From: an uncultured Alistipes sp.
GTDB taxonomy: Bacteria; Bacteroidota; Bacteroidia; Bacteroidales; Rikenellaceae
Assembly (NCBI RefSeq): GCF_949296715.1
Contig: NZ_CASFQD010000043.1
Location: 1-34,872 of the forward strand
Direction: 5' to 3'
Length of the DNA stretch: 34,872 nucleotides
Shown here: piece after piece, positions 9,789-19,382 of the stretch
Layout of the letters: each line of letters opens with the position of its first letter
How positions within the stretch are numbered: position 1 is the stretch's first letter
The notes under the pieces: model-generated
The model's database searches: none
Told to the model about the DNA's origin: nothing
What the model saw: only the letters and a program-made list of their open reading frames with translations
Made by a program: the position numbers and the translations under genes

Positions 9789-11021
9789 CTAAAAGAGCGG
9801 TTCGCCCTTGTCGACATGGGCCTTGCGGATCAACGCCTCGAGGAAGTAGTAGTCGGCGTAGTTCAGAGGCACGTCGATGTTGCTGCCGTGCGGGATGCTG
9901 CCCACGGAGTGCATCAGCAGGAAGCCGCCGTTCTCACCCACCGGAGCGCGGTAGGCCGGCGACGAGAGCGACTCGATAATCTTGTCGGCCTTTTCGCGGT
10001 AGAGCGCATTCTGCGTATAGGTATACATCTCATAGAACGCCGAGGCGATGATGGCGGCCGTCGAGGCGTCGCGCGGTTCGTCGGGGATGTTCGGCGCGTC
10101 GTAGTCCCAGTAGGGCACCAGGTCGGCGGGCATGTTCTCGTCGTTGAGCATGAAGTCGGCCACCTTCTCCGCATGGTCCAGGTAGCGCTTGTCGCCCGTG
10201 AAGCGGTAGCAGACCGTAAAGCCGTAGACGGCCCATGCCTGACCGCGGGCCCAGGCCGAATCGTCGGCATAGCCCTGCGCCGTGCAGCGGCCGCGGACGT
10301 GTCCGTCCGTGAGGTCGTAGTCCACGACGTGGTAGCAGCTGTAGTCGTCGCGGAAGTGCTCCTTCATCGTGCGGTCGGCGTGGCTCACGGCGATGTGGCG
10401 GAAGGTGCTGTCACCCGAGAACTCCGAAGCCTTGAACATCAGCTCGAGGTTCATCATGTTGTCGATGATGACCGGGCACTGCCAGCCGCGCTCGCCCTGC
10501 CAGCCGCGGTCGGCATCCCACGACTGGATGACGCCCGGCACCTCGCGGAAACGCGTCGCGAGCGACTTGGCCGTCTGGACGATCACCTCGCGGTAGCCGG
10601 GGATATTCTTCAGCCGCAGGCCGTTGCCGTAGCTGTCGTAAATCATGAAGCCCACGTCGTGGTGCCACTGGAGGTACTGAATCGAGTCGAGGACTTCGGT
10701 ATGTTTCTGCGCACGCGCAGCCCACGCCTCGTCACCCGTCAGCTCGTACATGTACCAGAGCGTGCCGGCGAAAAAGCCGCTCACCCAGTCATCCGTCGGG
10801 ACATAGGCAATCTGTCCGTTCTTGTAGGTCGACGGAATGCGGATTACGCCGCCCGTCTCGCTCGAATCGGCCAGCATACCGATTTGCTGCACGGCCACGG
10901 CCACGTTCTCGTCGATGATCGGCGCTCGTCCGGGCGCCTGCGCACACGAAGCGACACCGCCTGCCAGAAGCAGGGCCGCCGCACATTTCGAAAAAACGGA
11001 TTTAAGTTCGGTTCTTGTCAT
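9789..11021 (-). CDS. GH88 unsaturated glucuronyl hydrolase
   Basis: 410 aa. A lipobox-like GGVASC gives a possible lipid anchor at Cys26. The alpha/alpha-six-barrel GH88 pattern is clear: HHDVGFM with Asp122 and IIDNMMNLE with Asp187 match the two conserved Asp residues of Bacillus unsaturated glucuronyl hydrolase. SAWARGQAWAVYG and the final LNYADYYFLEAL are also typical of the family. The enzyme removes the 4,5-unsaturated uronic acid left by the PL8 lyases, releasing a hexosamine that may still be sulfated. It is the first gene of the minus-strand operon, 42 bp ahead of the PL8 gene. The pairing of GH88 with PL8 and a sulfatase is the main reason for reading this locus as a glycosaminoglycan system. 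Confidence 0.95.
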   Translation of the reverse strand: MTRTELKSVFSKCAAALLLAGGVASCAQAPGRAPIIDENVAVAVQQIGMLADSSETGGVIRIPSTYKNGQIAYVPTDDWVSGFFAGTLWYMYELTGDEAWAARAQKHTEVLDSIQYLQWHHDVGFMIYDSYGNGLRLKNIPGYREVIVQTAKSLATRFREVPGVIQSWDADRGWQGERGWQCPVIIDNMMNLELMFKASEFSGDSTFRHIAVSHADRTMKEHFRDDYSCYHVVDYDLTDGHVRGRCTAQGYADDSAWARGQAWAVYGFTVCYRFTGDKRYLDHAEKVADFMLNDENMPADLVPYWDYDAPNIPDEPRDASTAAIIASAFYEMYTYTQNALYREKADKIIESLSSPAYRAPVGENGGFLLMHSVGSIPHGSNIDVPLNYADYYFLEALIRKAHVDKGEPLF

Positions 11022-11232
11022 ACTTTTTTTTAAAATATTTAATAAATATTGTTTTCAACATGTCCGGCCACACGAAGCAGGCGTGCGGGTGCCGCAGGGA
11101 GGCCCCAGACAGGCAATCGCGCTTCCGCAAGCCGGATACGGGCACCGAAACGGACCGGAAACGATACGAAAAAAGCCCCGAGACGCATCCTTTTCGTTCA
11201 GGTTCCCGGCAAATCCGTTCGGACTTTGAGGA

Positions 11233-11240
11233 CAAAGATA
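11233..11240 (-). promoter_or_regulatory. Candidate -7 element for the GH88 operon
   Basis: Read on the minus strand this is TATCTTTG, a match to the Bacteroidetes -7 consensus TAnnTTTG. No TTTG is seen at the expected upstream distance, so it is a weak call. If used, it would give a leader of about 200 nt before the GH88 start. Confidence 0.35.
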
Positions 11241-11320
11241 AAATAATTTCGAGACTTACGCCATCTTTTAACGATTTTTTCTGCCCGAAAATAAATTTTT
11301 TCCAAATTCTCTCCGCAAAT

Positions 11321-11351
11321 TTTGGTAATCCAATTCTTTTCCTTATTTTTG
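11321..11351 (+). promoter_or_regulatory. Bacteroidetes-type promoter of the PL8-SusCD operon
   Basis: TTTG at 11321-11324 and TATTTTTG at 11344-11351 are separated by 19 bp, an excellent match to TTTG-N19-TAnnTTTG. The start codon is at 11367, so the transcript would have a leader of only about 10 nt. Confidence 0.75.
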
Positions 11352-11366
11352 GATAAATTTCATCTT

Positions 11367-14318
11367 ATGAACAAGCTTCTATCATACGGTGCATCAGCCG
11401 TGTTGGCCCTTCTGTCGTTGTGCGGGAGCCAGCATGCGCATGCCGCTATCGATGCCAAAATCAACTTCGAAACCGAGATACCCAAGGCGTTCGTTTGCGG
11501 CGCGGACAGCAGGCTCGAACTGAGTGAACTCCGTTACAAGGACGGGAAAAAATCGTTGCACTGGAGCTGGAGCGCCCCCTCGACGCTTCAGTATATCGAT
11601 TTCGCGGATTTGATCAGCTCGTTCCGCGTCAAGGGTGCCGGCATCATGCTCTGGATTTACAACCCCACCCCGGTCGATGCCGACCTGCACTTCGCCTTCG
11701 AAACCCCCACGGGCGACATCCCCTACCATTTCGACTTCCACCTCGACTTCAAGGGCTGGCGCGCCTGCTGGATCAAGTACAACGACATGCCGGGCGACCA
11801 CGCCTCGCAGCAGATTTCGCGCATGACAATCTCCACCCCCGAAGGCGTTCCGAGCGGCGAACTGTTCATCGACCGACTGACCTTCGCCCGGACGAAGCTC
11901 CACGACCAGATCACCCCCGACCAGCAGATTCCCGACAACAACTGCAACCTCAGCCGCAACCTGTGGCACTGGGCGCGTCTGTGGGAGTGGGAGCAGTACG
12001 AGTACGACGAGCCGCTGCAGGAGCTCACCCCCGAGCAGAAAAAGCAGCTCGACCTGGTGAAGTCGCGCATCGACGCCATCGTCGAGGCCAACATGTCGAG
12101 CACGAACTACATCAACGGCACGATTATCCCGCGGGCGCTGAAGACCTTTGAATCGGCCGCCATCCGCCGCACGGCCGACGGCGGCGTGGTCGGCGCCCCG
12201 CTGCTCTCGAACGACGAGTGCAACCGTCCGAAGGGCGAACTGCGGCTCGACGACATCGAAAACATGCTCAACGCCTTCGCGCTGAACAACTACATCAACA
12301 AGGACAGGAAATACGACGACGACTTCTTCCTGGTCATGGACCACGCCATCGACCAGGGCTTCGCCTTCGGACACGGCAACGGCACGAACCACCACTACGG
12401 CTACAACGTGCGCAAGATTTACGACGCCATGTGGCTCATGCGCGACGAAATCGCCGCACGCGGCATGACCGACGAATACGTGCGCACGCTGACCTACTGG
12501 AGCGGTCTCTCGGAGACGCGCAAACCCTATGTCTACGGCCGCGACGAACTGCTCGACTCATGGCATACGCTGCTCATGCCGAAGCTCATCAGCACCCTGA
12601 TGCAGCCGACCGAGGCCGAACAGTACCGCGCCATGAAGTGCCTTTCGCGGTGGCTGTCGGGCAGTCTCGACATCACGCCCGGCACCATCGGCGGCATCAA
12701 GGTCGACGGCACGACCTTCCACCACGGCGGTCTCTACCCGGCCTATTCGACCGGTGCGTTCGCCATGCTCGGCTACTACTGCAAGGCGGTCGAGGGAACC
12801 GATTTCGTCCCCACGGAGCATGCGCGCCGCATCTTCAAGCTGGCCCTGCTGACCATGGACCGCTACACCAACCTGCGCGACTGGGGCATCGGCATCGCCG
12901 GACGCCACCCCCTGAACAAGAACGGCCGCATCCCCGACGCCGACGTCAACGCCTTCGGCTACCTGGCCGCGCTGGGCGACCTGACGGGCAGCGGCAAGGG
13001 GGTCGATCCCGAACTGGCGGGCGCCTACCTGCGGCTCAAGGGCACGGACAAACAGCTCAACTCCCGCTTCAAGAAGGAGGGCATCTCCGAAGGCCCCACC
13101 CCCTCGGGCTTCTTCGTCTTCAATTACGGTGCGCTGGGCATCCACCGCCGCGGCGACTGGATGGTGACGCTCAAGGCCTACAACTCCGACGTCTGGTGCT
13201 CGGAAATCTATACGCGCGACAACCGCTACGGACGCTACCAGAGCTACGGCACCGCCCCGATCATCGGATCGGGATCGCCCGTGACGGCCGCCGCAAGCGG
13301 CTTCGTGCAGGAGGGTTGGGACTGGAACCGCATGCCGGGCGCCACGACAATCCACCTGCCCTGGGAGGAACTCGACAGCCCGCGCCCCGGCACGCTCATG
13401 GAGCGTAACCCCGAACGCTTCTCGGGCGCCTCGTCGCTCGAAGGCCGCAACGGCATCCTGGCCTTCCAGTTCGTCGAACGCGACTACAAGAACTTCACGC
13501 CCGGCGCCACGGCCCGCAAGTCGGTCTTCTGCTTCGACAACCGCATGGTCTTCCTCGGCAGCGGCATCGACAACGACAACAGCGTCTACCCCACCGAGAC
13601 GACGCTCTTCCAGTTGCAACTCACCGATCCGGGCGAGCAGATCGAGGTCGCCGGCGAGTTCTACACCGACTTCCCGCTCCACGTCACCCCGAACAGCGGA
13701 CGCATCGCGCTGTCGGACACGAAAGGCAACTTCTACGTGGTGAAGAACGACGGGACGCTCCACGTCCTCAAACAGGAGCAGAGCGCCCCGAACGACAAGA
13801 CCCGCCAGCTGAAGAAGGGCAACTTCGTCACGGCCTACATCGACCACGGACGGGCCCCGAAACAGGCCGGATACGAATACGTCGTCTACGTCCAGCCCTC
13901 GAACAAGGAGATCAACCGCCTGCTCAAGAAGGACGAGTACCAGGTCGTGCGGCGCGACAACCAGGCCCACGTCGTCAAGGACCTTCCGACGGGAATCACC
14001 GGCTACGTCTGCTTCGAGGAGTATGCGGGCGACGGGTTCGTCCGCAGCGTGACGGCCGAGACAATCGTCATGGAGCGCACGACGGACGACGGCACAGTGG
14101 TCATGAGCGTATGCACGCCCGACCTCGGCATCACGCAGAAAGCCTACACGACACCGCAGGAGAGCCAGCCCCTGCTCAAGGAGGTGACGCTCGACGGCGC
14201 ATGGGAGCTCACCGCGGAGAACCCTGCCGTCGAAACCGCACCGGCCGGCACGGGCACGCTGCTGAAGGTGACGTGCCGTCACGGCCAGCCCGTGGAATTC
14301 CATCTCAGAAAGAAATAA
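11367..14318 (+). CDS. Second PL8 chondroitin-sulfate-ABC-type lyase
   Basis: 983 aa. I chose the ATG at 11367 because it opens a good signal peptide (MNKLLSYG..., probable cleavage after HAHA at about residue 26). An ATG 45 bp upstream lies before the promoter -7 box and adds residues that do not fit. The PL8 catalytic set is present: His453 and Tyr460 in FHHGGLYPAY, Arg513 in AGRHP, and Glu613 in CSEIY followed by NRYGRYQSYG, which is closer to the Proteus chondroitinase ABC pattern than the other PL8 here. It has the N-terminal jelly-roll, central toroid and C-terminal beta domains. It should depolymerise chondroitin/dermatan sulfate or hyaluronan. It heads the operon with SusC and SusD, 37 bp before susC, so lysis and uptake are made together. 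Confidence 0.95.
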   Translation: MNKLLSYGASAVLALLSLCGSQHAHAAIDAKINFETEIPKAFVCGADSRLELSELRYKDGKKSLHWSWSAPSTLQYIDFADLISSFRVKGAGIMLWIYNPTPVDADLHFAFETPTGDIPYHFDFHLDFKGWRACWIKYNDMPGDHASQQISRMTISTPEGVPSGELFIDRLTFARTKLHDQITPDQQIPDNNCNLSRNLWHWARLWEWEQYEYDEPLQELTPEQKKQLDLVKSRIDAIVEANMSSTNYINGTIIPRALKTFESAAIRRTADGGVVGAPLLSNDECNRPKGELRLDDIENMLNAFALNNYINKDRKYDDDFFLVMDHAIDQGFAFGHGNGTNHHYGYNVRKIYDAMWLMRDEIAARGMTDEYVRTLTYWSGLSETRKPYVYGRDELLDSWHTLLMPKLISTLMQPTEAEQYRAMKCLSRWLSGSLDITPGTIGGIKVDGTTFHHGGLYPAYSTGAFAMLGYYCKAVEGTDFVPTEHARRIFKLALLTMDRYTNLRDWGIGIAGRHPLNKNGRIPDADVNAFGYLAALGDLTGSGKGVDPELAGAYLRLKGTDKQLNSRFKKEGISEGPTPSGFFVFNYGALGIHRRGDWMVTLKAYNSDVWCSEIYTRDNRYGRYQSYGTAPIIGSGSPVTAAASGFVQEGWDWNRMPGATTIHLPWEELDSPRPGTLMERNPERFSGASSLEGRNGILAFQFVERDYKNFTPGATARKSVFCFDNRMVFLGSGIDNDNSVYPTETTLFQLQLTDPGEQIEVAGEFYTDFPLHVTPNSGRIALSDTKGNFYVVKNDGTLHVLKQEQSAPNDKTRQLKKGNFVTAYIDHGRAPKQAGYEYVVYVQPSNKEINRLLKKDEYQVVRRDNQAHVVKDLPTGITGYVCFEEYAGDGFVRSVTAETIVMERTTDDGTVVMSVCTPDLGITQKAYTTPQESQPLLKEVTLDGAWELTAENPAVETAPAGTGTLLKVTCRHGQPVEFHLRKK

Positions 14319-14355
14319 CTCCATTCTACCCCACAACCTACTCTAATATTACTTT

Positions 14356-17300
14356 ATGAAAAAAACTCTCAAACGAATGGCTGCGGCAGCGTTGCTGACG
14401 CTCGCGGTGTTCCTGCCGGGAGGTCTCTTCGCGCAGAACACCGTAGTCGGACGTGTGGTCGACACGAACGACGTGCCGCTAATCGGTGTGAATGTCGTAG
14501 TCAAGGGAACGACAACCGGTACGACCACGGGAATCGACGGCAATTACACCATCAAGGTCGGCGAAAACCAGACGCTGATCTTCTCCTACCTCGGCTACAC
14601 GACCGTCGAGCAGCCCGTCGGCAAACGCACGGCCATCAACGTCAAGATGGCCGAGGAGGCCACACAGCTCGGCGCCGTGGAGATTGTCAACATCGGTTAC
14701 GGCACCACCACGCGCCGCGACCTGACCGGTTCGGTCGCCAAGGCCGACCTGGGAACGATGATGAAGGCCAACGTCACGAACTTCGACCAGGCGTTGAGCG
14801 GCCGCATCGCGGGCGTCGTCGTCACCACGGGCGACGGTTCGCTCGGTGCCGAGGCCAACATCACCATCCGAGGCAACAACTCCCTCACGCAGAGCAACGC
14901 CCCGCTCTACATCATCGACGGATTCCCCTCCGAAGGGTCGTTCGCCACGTCAATCAACCCCGCCGACATCGAGTCGATCGACGTGCTGAAGGACGCCTCA
15001 GCCACGGCCATCTACGGAGCCCGCGGCGCCAACGGTGTCATCGTCATCAACACCAAGCGAGGCAAGGAGGGCAAGCCCACGGTGAACTTCAGCGCCTCGT
15101 TCTCGCTCAACCGGATTGCCAACAAAGTCGACCTGATGGACTCCTACGAGTTCGTACGCCTGCAGGAGGAGCTGATTGCCGCATCGACGATGGAGAACAG
15201 CTACTACAGCTACAGCGAGGAGCTGGGCCGCAACCTCACGCTGGACGACTACCGCAATATCGAGGCCATCGACTGGCAGGACAAGCTCTACCGCACGGCC
15301 TACCAGCAGAACTACAACGTCTCGCTCTCGGGCGGCAACAAGGAGGGGTTGCGCTACAACGTCGGCTTCTCGGCTCTGGACCAGGACGGTATCATCATCC
15401 GCTCGAACTTCCAGCGCTACCAGGGCAAGGCCAACTTTACGCTGCCCATCTCGAAAAAACTGACGCTCAACGTCAATGCCAACTATTCGCGCACGGCGAC
15501 CAACGGCGTGAACCCCACCACGGCACAGACGACCTCCTCGTCGTCGGGCTGGCTGATGTACTCGGTCTGGGGCTACCGTCCCGTGACGCCTCCCGGACAG
15601 GACATCCTCGACTCGATGCTCGACGAGGCGGTTGACGGCTCGAACGACTACCGTTTCAACCCCGTGAAGACGGCCAAGAACGAATACCGCAAGACGCTGG
15701 TCGACTACCTCAATTCGAACATCGCGCTGACGTGGAAGATCACCCCCGAGTTGACGTTCAAGACCACGGGCGGCTACGTGCTCAACAAGCGCCGCCGCGA
15801 GGAGTTCAACGGCAGCGAGACCTACACCGGCTATCCGGGTTCGCCGAGCGGCAAGGGCGTCAACGGCTCCATCTACTGGACCGACCAGTCGAGCTGGAGC
15901 AACGAGAACACGCTCAACTACAAGCGCCGCTTCGGCCGCAACCACAACGTCGACCTCATGGCGGGTCTGTCGTTCCAGGGCCAGAACTACACCTACGACG
16001 GCGTGTCGGCCACGCAAATCACCTCCGAGGAGCTCGGCATCGCCGGCATCCACACGGGAAACTACCAGAAGGTGCAGAGCAACTACTACGACTGGCGCAT
16101 GATGTCGATGTTCCTGCGTGCGAACTACAACTTCCGCTACAAATACTACCTCACCTTCTCGTTCCGCGCCGACGGTTCGTCGAAGTTCCCGACCGACAAC
16201 CGCTGGGGCTACTTCCCCTCGGTGGGTGCATCGTGGAACTTCAACCGCGAGAACCTGCTCAAGAACTCCGAATGGCTCAACAACGGCAAGCTCCGCTTCT
16301 CGTGGGGTCTGACGGGTAACAACCGCACGCAGACGCCCTACGACTTTTACCAGCAGATCACCGTCAATCCCGGTTCGAGCGGTTCGCTCGACTACGTATT
16401 CGACGGCGAGCGCGTCCCGGGCTACTACGTCTCGAACATGGCCAACGAGAAGCTCAAGTGGGAGACCACCGAGCAGTGGAACGTCGGTATCGACCTGGGC
16501 TTCTTCGACGACCGCCTCAAGGTCACGGCCGACTGGTACGACAAGGTGACGCACGACCTGCTGCTCTACGCCCTGCTGCCGGGTTCGTCGGGATACGAAC
16601 AGGGCATGCTCAACATCGGCAAGATTCGCAACCGCGGCTTCGAGTTCACGCTCGAGACGGTGAACATCAAGACCCGCCAGTTCCAGTGGTCGACCTCGTT
16701 CAACATCGCCTTCAACCGCAACCGCATCCTCGCGCTCGTCGACGGGCAGAACACGCTGCAGACGGCCGTGACCTGGGATACGCGCTTCAACTCGCAGTTC
16801 CCCTACATCTCGCAGGTGGGCAAGCCGACGGGCATGATGTACGGCTTCATCTACGAGGGAACCTACAAGCCCGAGGACTTCGACGCGGACGGCAATCTCC
16901 TCGACGGCATTCCGAGCTACAAGGGCAACAAGGCCCAGCCGGGCGACCTGCGCTACCGCGACATGAACGGCGACGGCAAGATCGACGACTACGACCGCAC
17001 GATCATCGGCTGCGGACAGCCCCTGCATACGGGCGGCTTCGGCAACACGTTCACGTGGAAGAACTTTGACCTCAACATCTTCTTCACGTGGAGCTACGGA
17101 AACGACATCCTGAACGCCAACCGGCTGATCTTCGAGTCGGGCTACAAGAGCCAGACCAACCAGCTGGCCTCGTTCGCCGACCGCTGGACCCCCGAGAACC
17201 CCACCTCGAACATCCCGCGCACGAACGCCACCGGCAACGAGGAATACTCGTCGCGCATCATCGAGGACGGCTCGTTCCTGCGGCTGAAGAACGTCTCGCT

Positions 17301-17511
17301 GGGCTACTCCTTCGGCGGACGCGGCATCCGCAAGGCCGGCATCAGCTCGCTGCGCATCTACGTCTCGGCCGACAACATCTGGACGCTGACCAACTACAGC
17401 GGCCCCGATCCCGAGGTTTCGACCCGCAACTCGGTGCTGACCCCCGGATTCGACTGGTCGGCCTATCCCCGCGCCTATGGTTTCACGGCCGGCGTAAACA
17501 TCTCATTCTAA
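14356..17511 (+). CDS. SusC/RagA-family TonB-dependent outer-membrane transporter
   Basis: 1051 aa. A signal peptide ends near FAQ (about residue 27). It is followed by the CarboxypepD_reg-like domain (about 28-100; VVGRVVDTNDVPLIGVNVVVKG without a break in the match), a TonB-box region (about 108-118, EIVNIGYGT), the plug (SGRIAGVVV, NITIRGNNSL, PLYIIDGFP, DVLKDASATAIYGARGANGVI) and a long beta-barrel ending in Phe (ISF), as expected for barrel insertion. It imports oligosaccharides across the outer membrane with the SusD protein encoded 21 bp downstream. The substrate should be the unsaturated chondroitin or hyaluronan oligosaccharides made by the PL8 enzymes, judged by context only. Confidence 0.97.
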   Translation: MKKTLKRMAAAALLTLAVFLPGGLFAQNTVVGRVVDTNDVPLIGVNVVVKGTTTGTTTGIDGNYTIKVGENQTLIFSYLGYTTVEQPVGKRTAINVKMAEEATQLGAVEIVNIGYGTTTRRDLTGSVAKADLGTMMKANVTNFDQALSGRIAGVVVTTGDGSLGAEANITIRGNNSLTQSNAPLYIIDGFPSEGSFATSINPADIESIDVLKDASATAIYGARGANGVIVINTKRGKEGKPTVNFSASFSLNRIANKVDLMDSYEFVRLQEELIAASTMENSYYSYSEELGRNLTLDDYRNIEAIDWQDKLYRTAYQQNYNVSLSGGNKEGLRYNVGFSALDQDGIIIRSNFQRYQGKANFTLPISKKLTLNVNANYSRTATNGVNPTTAQTTSSSSGWLMYSVWGYRPVTPPGQDILDSMLDEAVDGSNDYRFNPVKTAKNEYRKTLVDYLNSNIALTWKITPELTFKTTGGYVLNKRRREEFNGSETYTGYPGSPSGKGVNGSIYWTDQSSWSNENTLNYKRRFGRNHNVDLMAGLSFQGQNYTYDGVSATQITSEELGIAGIHTGNYQKVQSNYYDWRMMSMFLRANYNFRYKYYLTFSFRADGSSKFPTDNRWGYFPSVGASWNFNRENLLKNSEWLNNGKLRFSWGLTGNNRTQTPYDFYQQITVNPGSSGSLDYVFDGERVPGYYVSNMANEKLKWETTEQWNVGIDLGFFDDRLKVTADWYDKVTHDLLLYALLPGSSGYEQGMLNIGKIRNRGFEFTLETVNIKTRQFQWSTSFNIAFNRNRILALVDGQNTLQTAVTWDTRFNSQFPYISQVGKPTGMMYGFIYEGTYKPEDFDADGNLLDGIPSYKGNKAQPGDLRYRDMNGDGKIDDYDRTIIGCGQPLHTGGFGNTFTWKNFDLNIFFTWSYGNDILNANRLIFESGYKSQTNQLASFADRWTPENPTSNIPRTNATGNEEYSSRIIEDGSFLRLKNVSLGYSFGGRGIRKAGISSLRIYVSADNIWTLTNYSGPDPEVSTRNSVLTPGFDWSAYPRAYGFTAGVNISF

Positions 17512-17532
17512 AGTACAATCGCTCATTACGCC

Positions 17533-19359
17533 ATGAAAATGAAAAACATATACAAACTGGGAACGCTGGCGCTGCTCGGAACGGTACTCACGGCATGCAC
17601 CTTTCTCGACACCGAACCGCAGATCATCCCCAGCGACGGTTACTACACGAACGAGACCAGGCTGAAATACGGCCTGGCGGGCGTCTACGGAGCGCTGAAC
17701 AGCGAGGAGCTCTACGGCAGCTACTATTCGCTGCAGATCGCCAATCCGGACGACCTCTGCTACTTCAACAACTACAACAACGGCGAAACGCGCCCCGACC
17801 GCTACAACCACAGCGCCGGCACGGCCGTCATCTACGAGACGTGGCTGAAACTCTACGAGGGCATCAAGAACGCCAACGAGTATATGGATGAGGTCGGGAA
17901 ATCGGAATTCGACCCCGAGGAGCTCACGACGGACATCAAGACCTATCTTGCCGAAGCGCGTTTCCTGCGAGCCTTCTACCACTTCCTGCTGGCCCAGGCG
18001 TGGGGTGACGTCCCCCTGCGCGATGCGGCCGCCACGTCGCCCAACCCGGTAAACGTGCAGATCGCCGCCACGCCGCAGGAGAAGGTGCTCAAGTGGTGCG
18101 TCGACGAGATCGAGGCCATCGTCTACGACCTCGACGAGAGCGTCGAGCACACCCCCTCGCGCGTCAACCGGACCGTAGCGGAGGGTATCCTGGCCCGCAT
18201 CTACCTCTTCATGGCCGGCGAGACGGTCGACGAGGTCGAGGGGCTCACGAAACAGGAGATGTACGGTAAGGCCGCCTATTGGGCCAACGAGGTGATCGCC
18301 TCGCAGAAGCATCACCTGAACGAGAGCTATGACCAGGTCTTCATCAACATGATCAAGGACCAGTACGACACGGAGTTCCACGAGTCGATGTGGGAGGCCG
18401 AGTTCCTCGGTGACCGCACGAGCTCGACGAACTGGACCAACGGCCGCATCGGCGACCTGATCGGCCTGAAGTCGCAGTCGGGCACGACCAACTACTCGGA
18501 GTGGGCCTGCAACTACTCCTACGGGTACTACAACGGCTCGTACACCCTCTGGCAGCTCTACTGGTCGGAGGACCGCACCTCGGACGAGGCTTCGAGCACG
18601 GAGGTCATCGACAAACGCCTGCTGTGGAACCTTCCGGGCTACAACTACCGCGGCCTGAACAACCAGCAGATCTCCTACAAGCGCGGCAACGAAACCGTCA
18701 CGGCGGTGCTCAAGCAGGACCAGAGCATGCACAAGACCCCGTGGCTCTACAAAAACAACTTCGCCATGCCCGAAATCGAGGGGCTCGACATGAGCGTCGA
18801 AAATGCCTTCGACCCGGCGGACCTCGTCTACGATCCGACGATCATGTGCGCCGTGCGCAATGCCGGCAAGTGGCGTCGCGAGACGGTCTACGAGAACCAG
18901 ATGTCGGCCAAGAGCCTCTACACGACGATCAACTTCCCGATTCTGCGCTACTCGGACGTGCTGCTGATGTATGCCGAGGCGGTCAACGAATACGCCGGAG
19001 CTCCGGACGAGCAGGCCAAGGAGGCAATCCGCGAAATCCGTCGCCGCGCCGGCATCTCGACCGACGAGAGCCAGATGGGCAACCAGCAGTCGTTCCGCCA
19101 GCTCGTGCGCAACGAACGGGCCCGCGAACTGGCGTTCGAGGGGCTCCGCAAGTGGGACCTGATCCGCTGGGGCATCTTCGTCGAGCGCATGCACATGGCC
19201 GGGACGAACGTTCCGACGGAGTCGATGTACCTGAACAAGACCATCACGGACTATGCGGCCGGGAACTATGCCAACGTCTCCGAGCGGCACATCTACCTGC
19301 CGATTCCGACCAAGGAGCTGGCCGTGAACCACGCACTCCAACAGAACCCCTTATGGTAA
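17533..19359 (+). CDS. SusD/RagB-family surface glycan-binding lipoprotein
   Basis: 608 aa. A lipobox LTAC places lipidated Cys22 at the mature N-terminus, followed by FLDTEPQ, the usual opening of SusD proteins. The TPR-rich fold is indicated by AEARFLRAFYHFLLAQAWGD (about 140-160), LRYSDVLLMYAEAVNE and the C-terminal RNERARELAFEGLRKWDLIRW (spread over about 520-550). It caps the SusC transporter encoded immediately upstream and delivers oligosaccharides to it. The protein is somewhat longer than many SusD members. Substrate is inferred from the neighbouring lyases. Confidence 0.96.
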   Translation: MKMKNIYKLGTLALLGTVLTACTFLDTEPQIIPSDGYYTNETRLKYGLAGVYGALNSEELYGSYYSLQIANPDDLCYFNNYNNGETRPDRYNHSAGTAVIYETWLKLYEGIKNANEYMDEVGKSEFDPEELTTDIKTYLAEARFLRAFYHFLLAQAWGDVPLRDAAATSPNPVNVQIAATPQEKVLKWCVDEIEAIVYDLDESVEHTPSRVNRTVAEGILARIYLFMAGETVDEVEGLTKQEMYGKAAYWANEVIASQKHHLNESYDQVFINMIKDQYDTEFHESMWEAEFLGDRTSSTNWTNGRIGDLIGLKSQSGTTNYSEWACNYSYGYYNGSYTLWQLYWSEDRTSDEASSTEVIDKRLLWNLPGYNYRGLNNQQISYKRGNETVTAVLKQDQSMHKTPWLYKNNFAMPEIEGLDMSVENAFDPADLVYDPTIMCAVRNAGKWRRETVYENQMSAKSLYTTINFPILRYSDVLLMYAEAVNEYAGAPDEQAKEAIREIRRRAGISTDESQMGNQQSFRQLVRNERARELAFEGLRKWDLIRWGIFVERMHMAGTNVPTESMYLNKTITDYAAGNYANVSERHIYLPIPTKELAVNHALQQNPLW

Positions 19360-19382
19360 AACGCACAACCGTCCTACACATC

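Larger units (their letters stand above)
11022..11366. promoter_or_regulatory. Divergent control region of the two PUL operons
   Basis: 345 bp with no gene, separating the minus-strand GH88 operon from the plus-strand PL8-SusCD operon. The part next to the GH88 start (about 11026-11055) is very AT-rich and contains an AATATT-centred inverted repeat, a common feature just ahead of Bacteroidetes start codons. The middle (about 11070-11225) is GC-rich with no clear operator. The part nearest the PL8 gene is AT-rich and holds a well-formed promoter (separate entry). Any shared operator for an outside regulator should lie here, but I could not pick out a convincing palindrome. Confidence 0.6.

Noticed and set aside
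11322..11366. Upstream ATG at 11322 as start of the second PL8 gene
   Set aside because: It lies within the promoter before the -7 box, and the added residues spoil the signal peptide that begins at 11367.
12558..19341. Long minus-strand open frames opposite the PL8, SusC and SusD genes
   Set aside because: Same cause: complements of GC-rich codons with no recognisable domains, start context or promoter.
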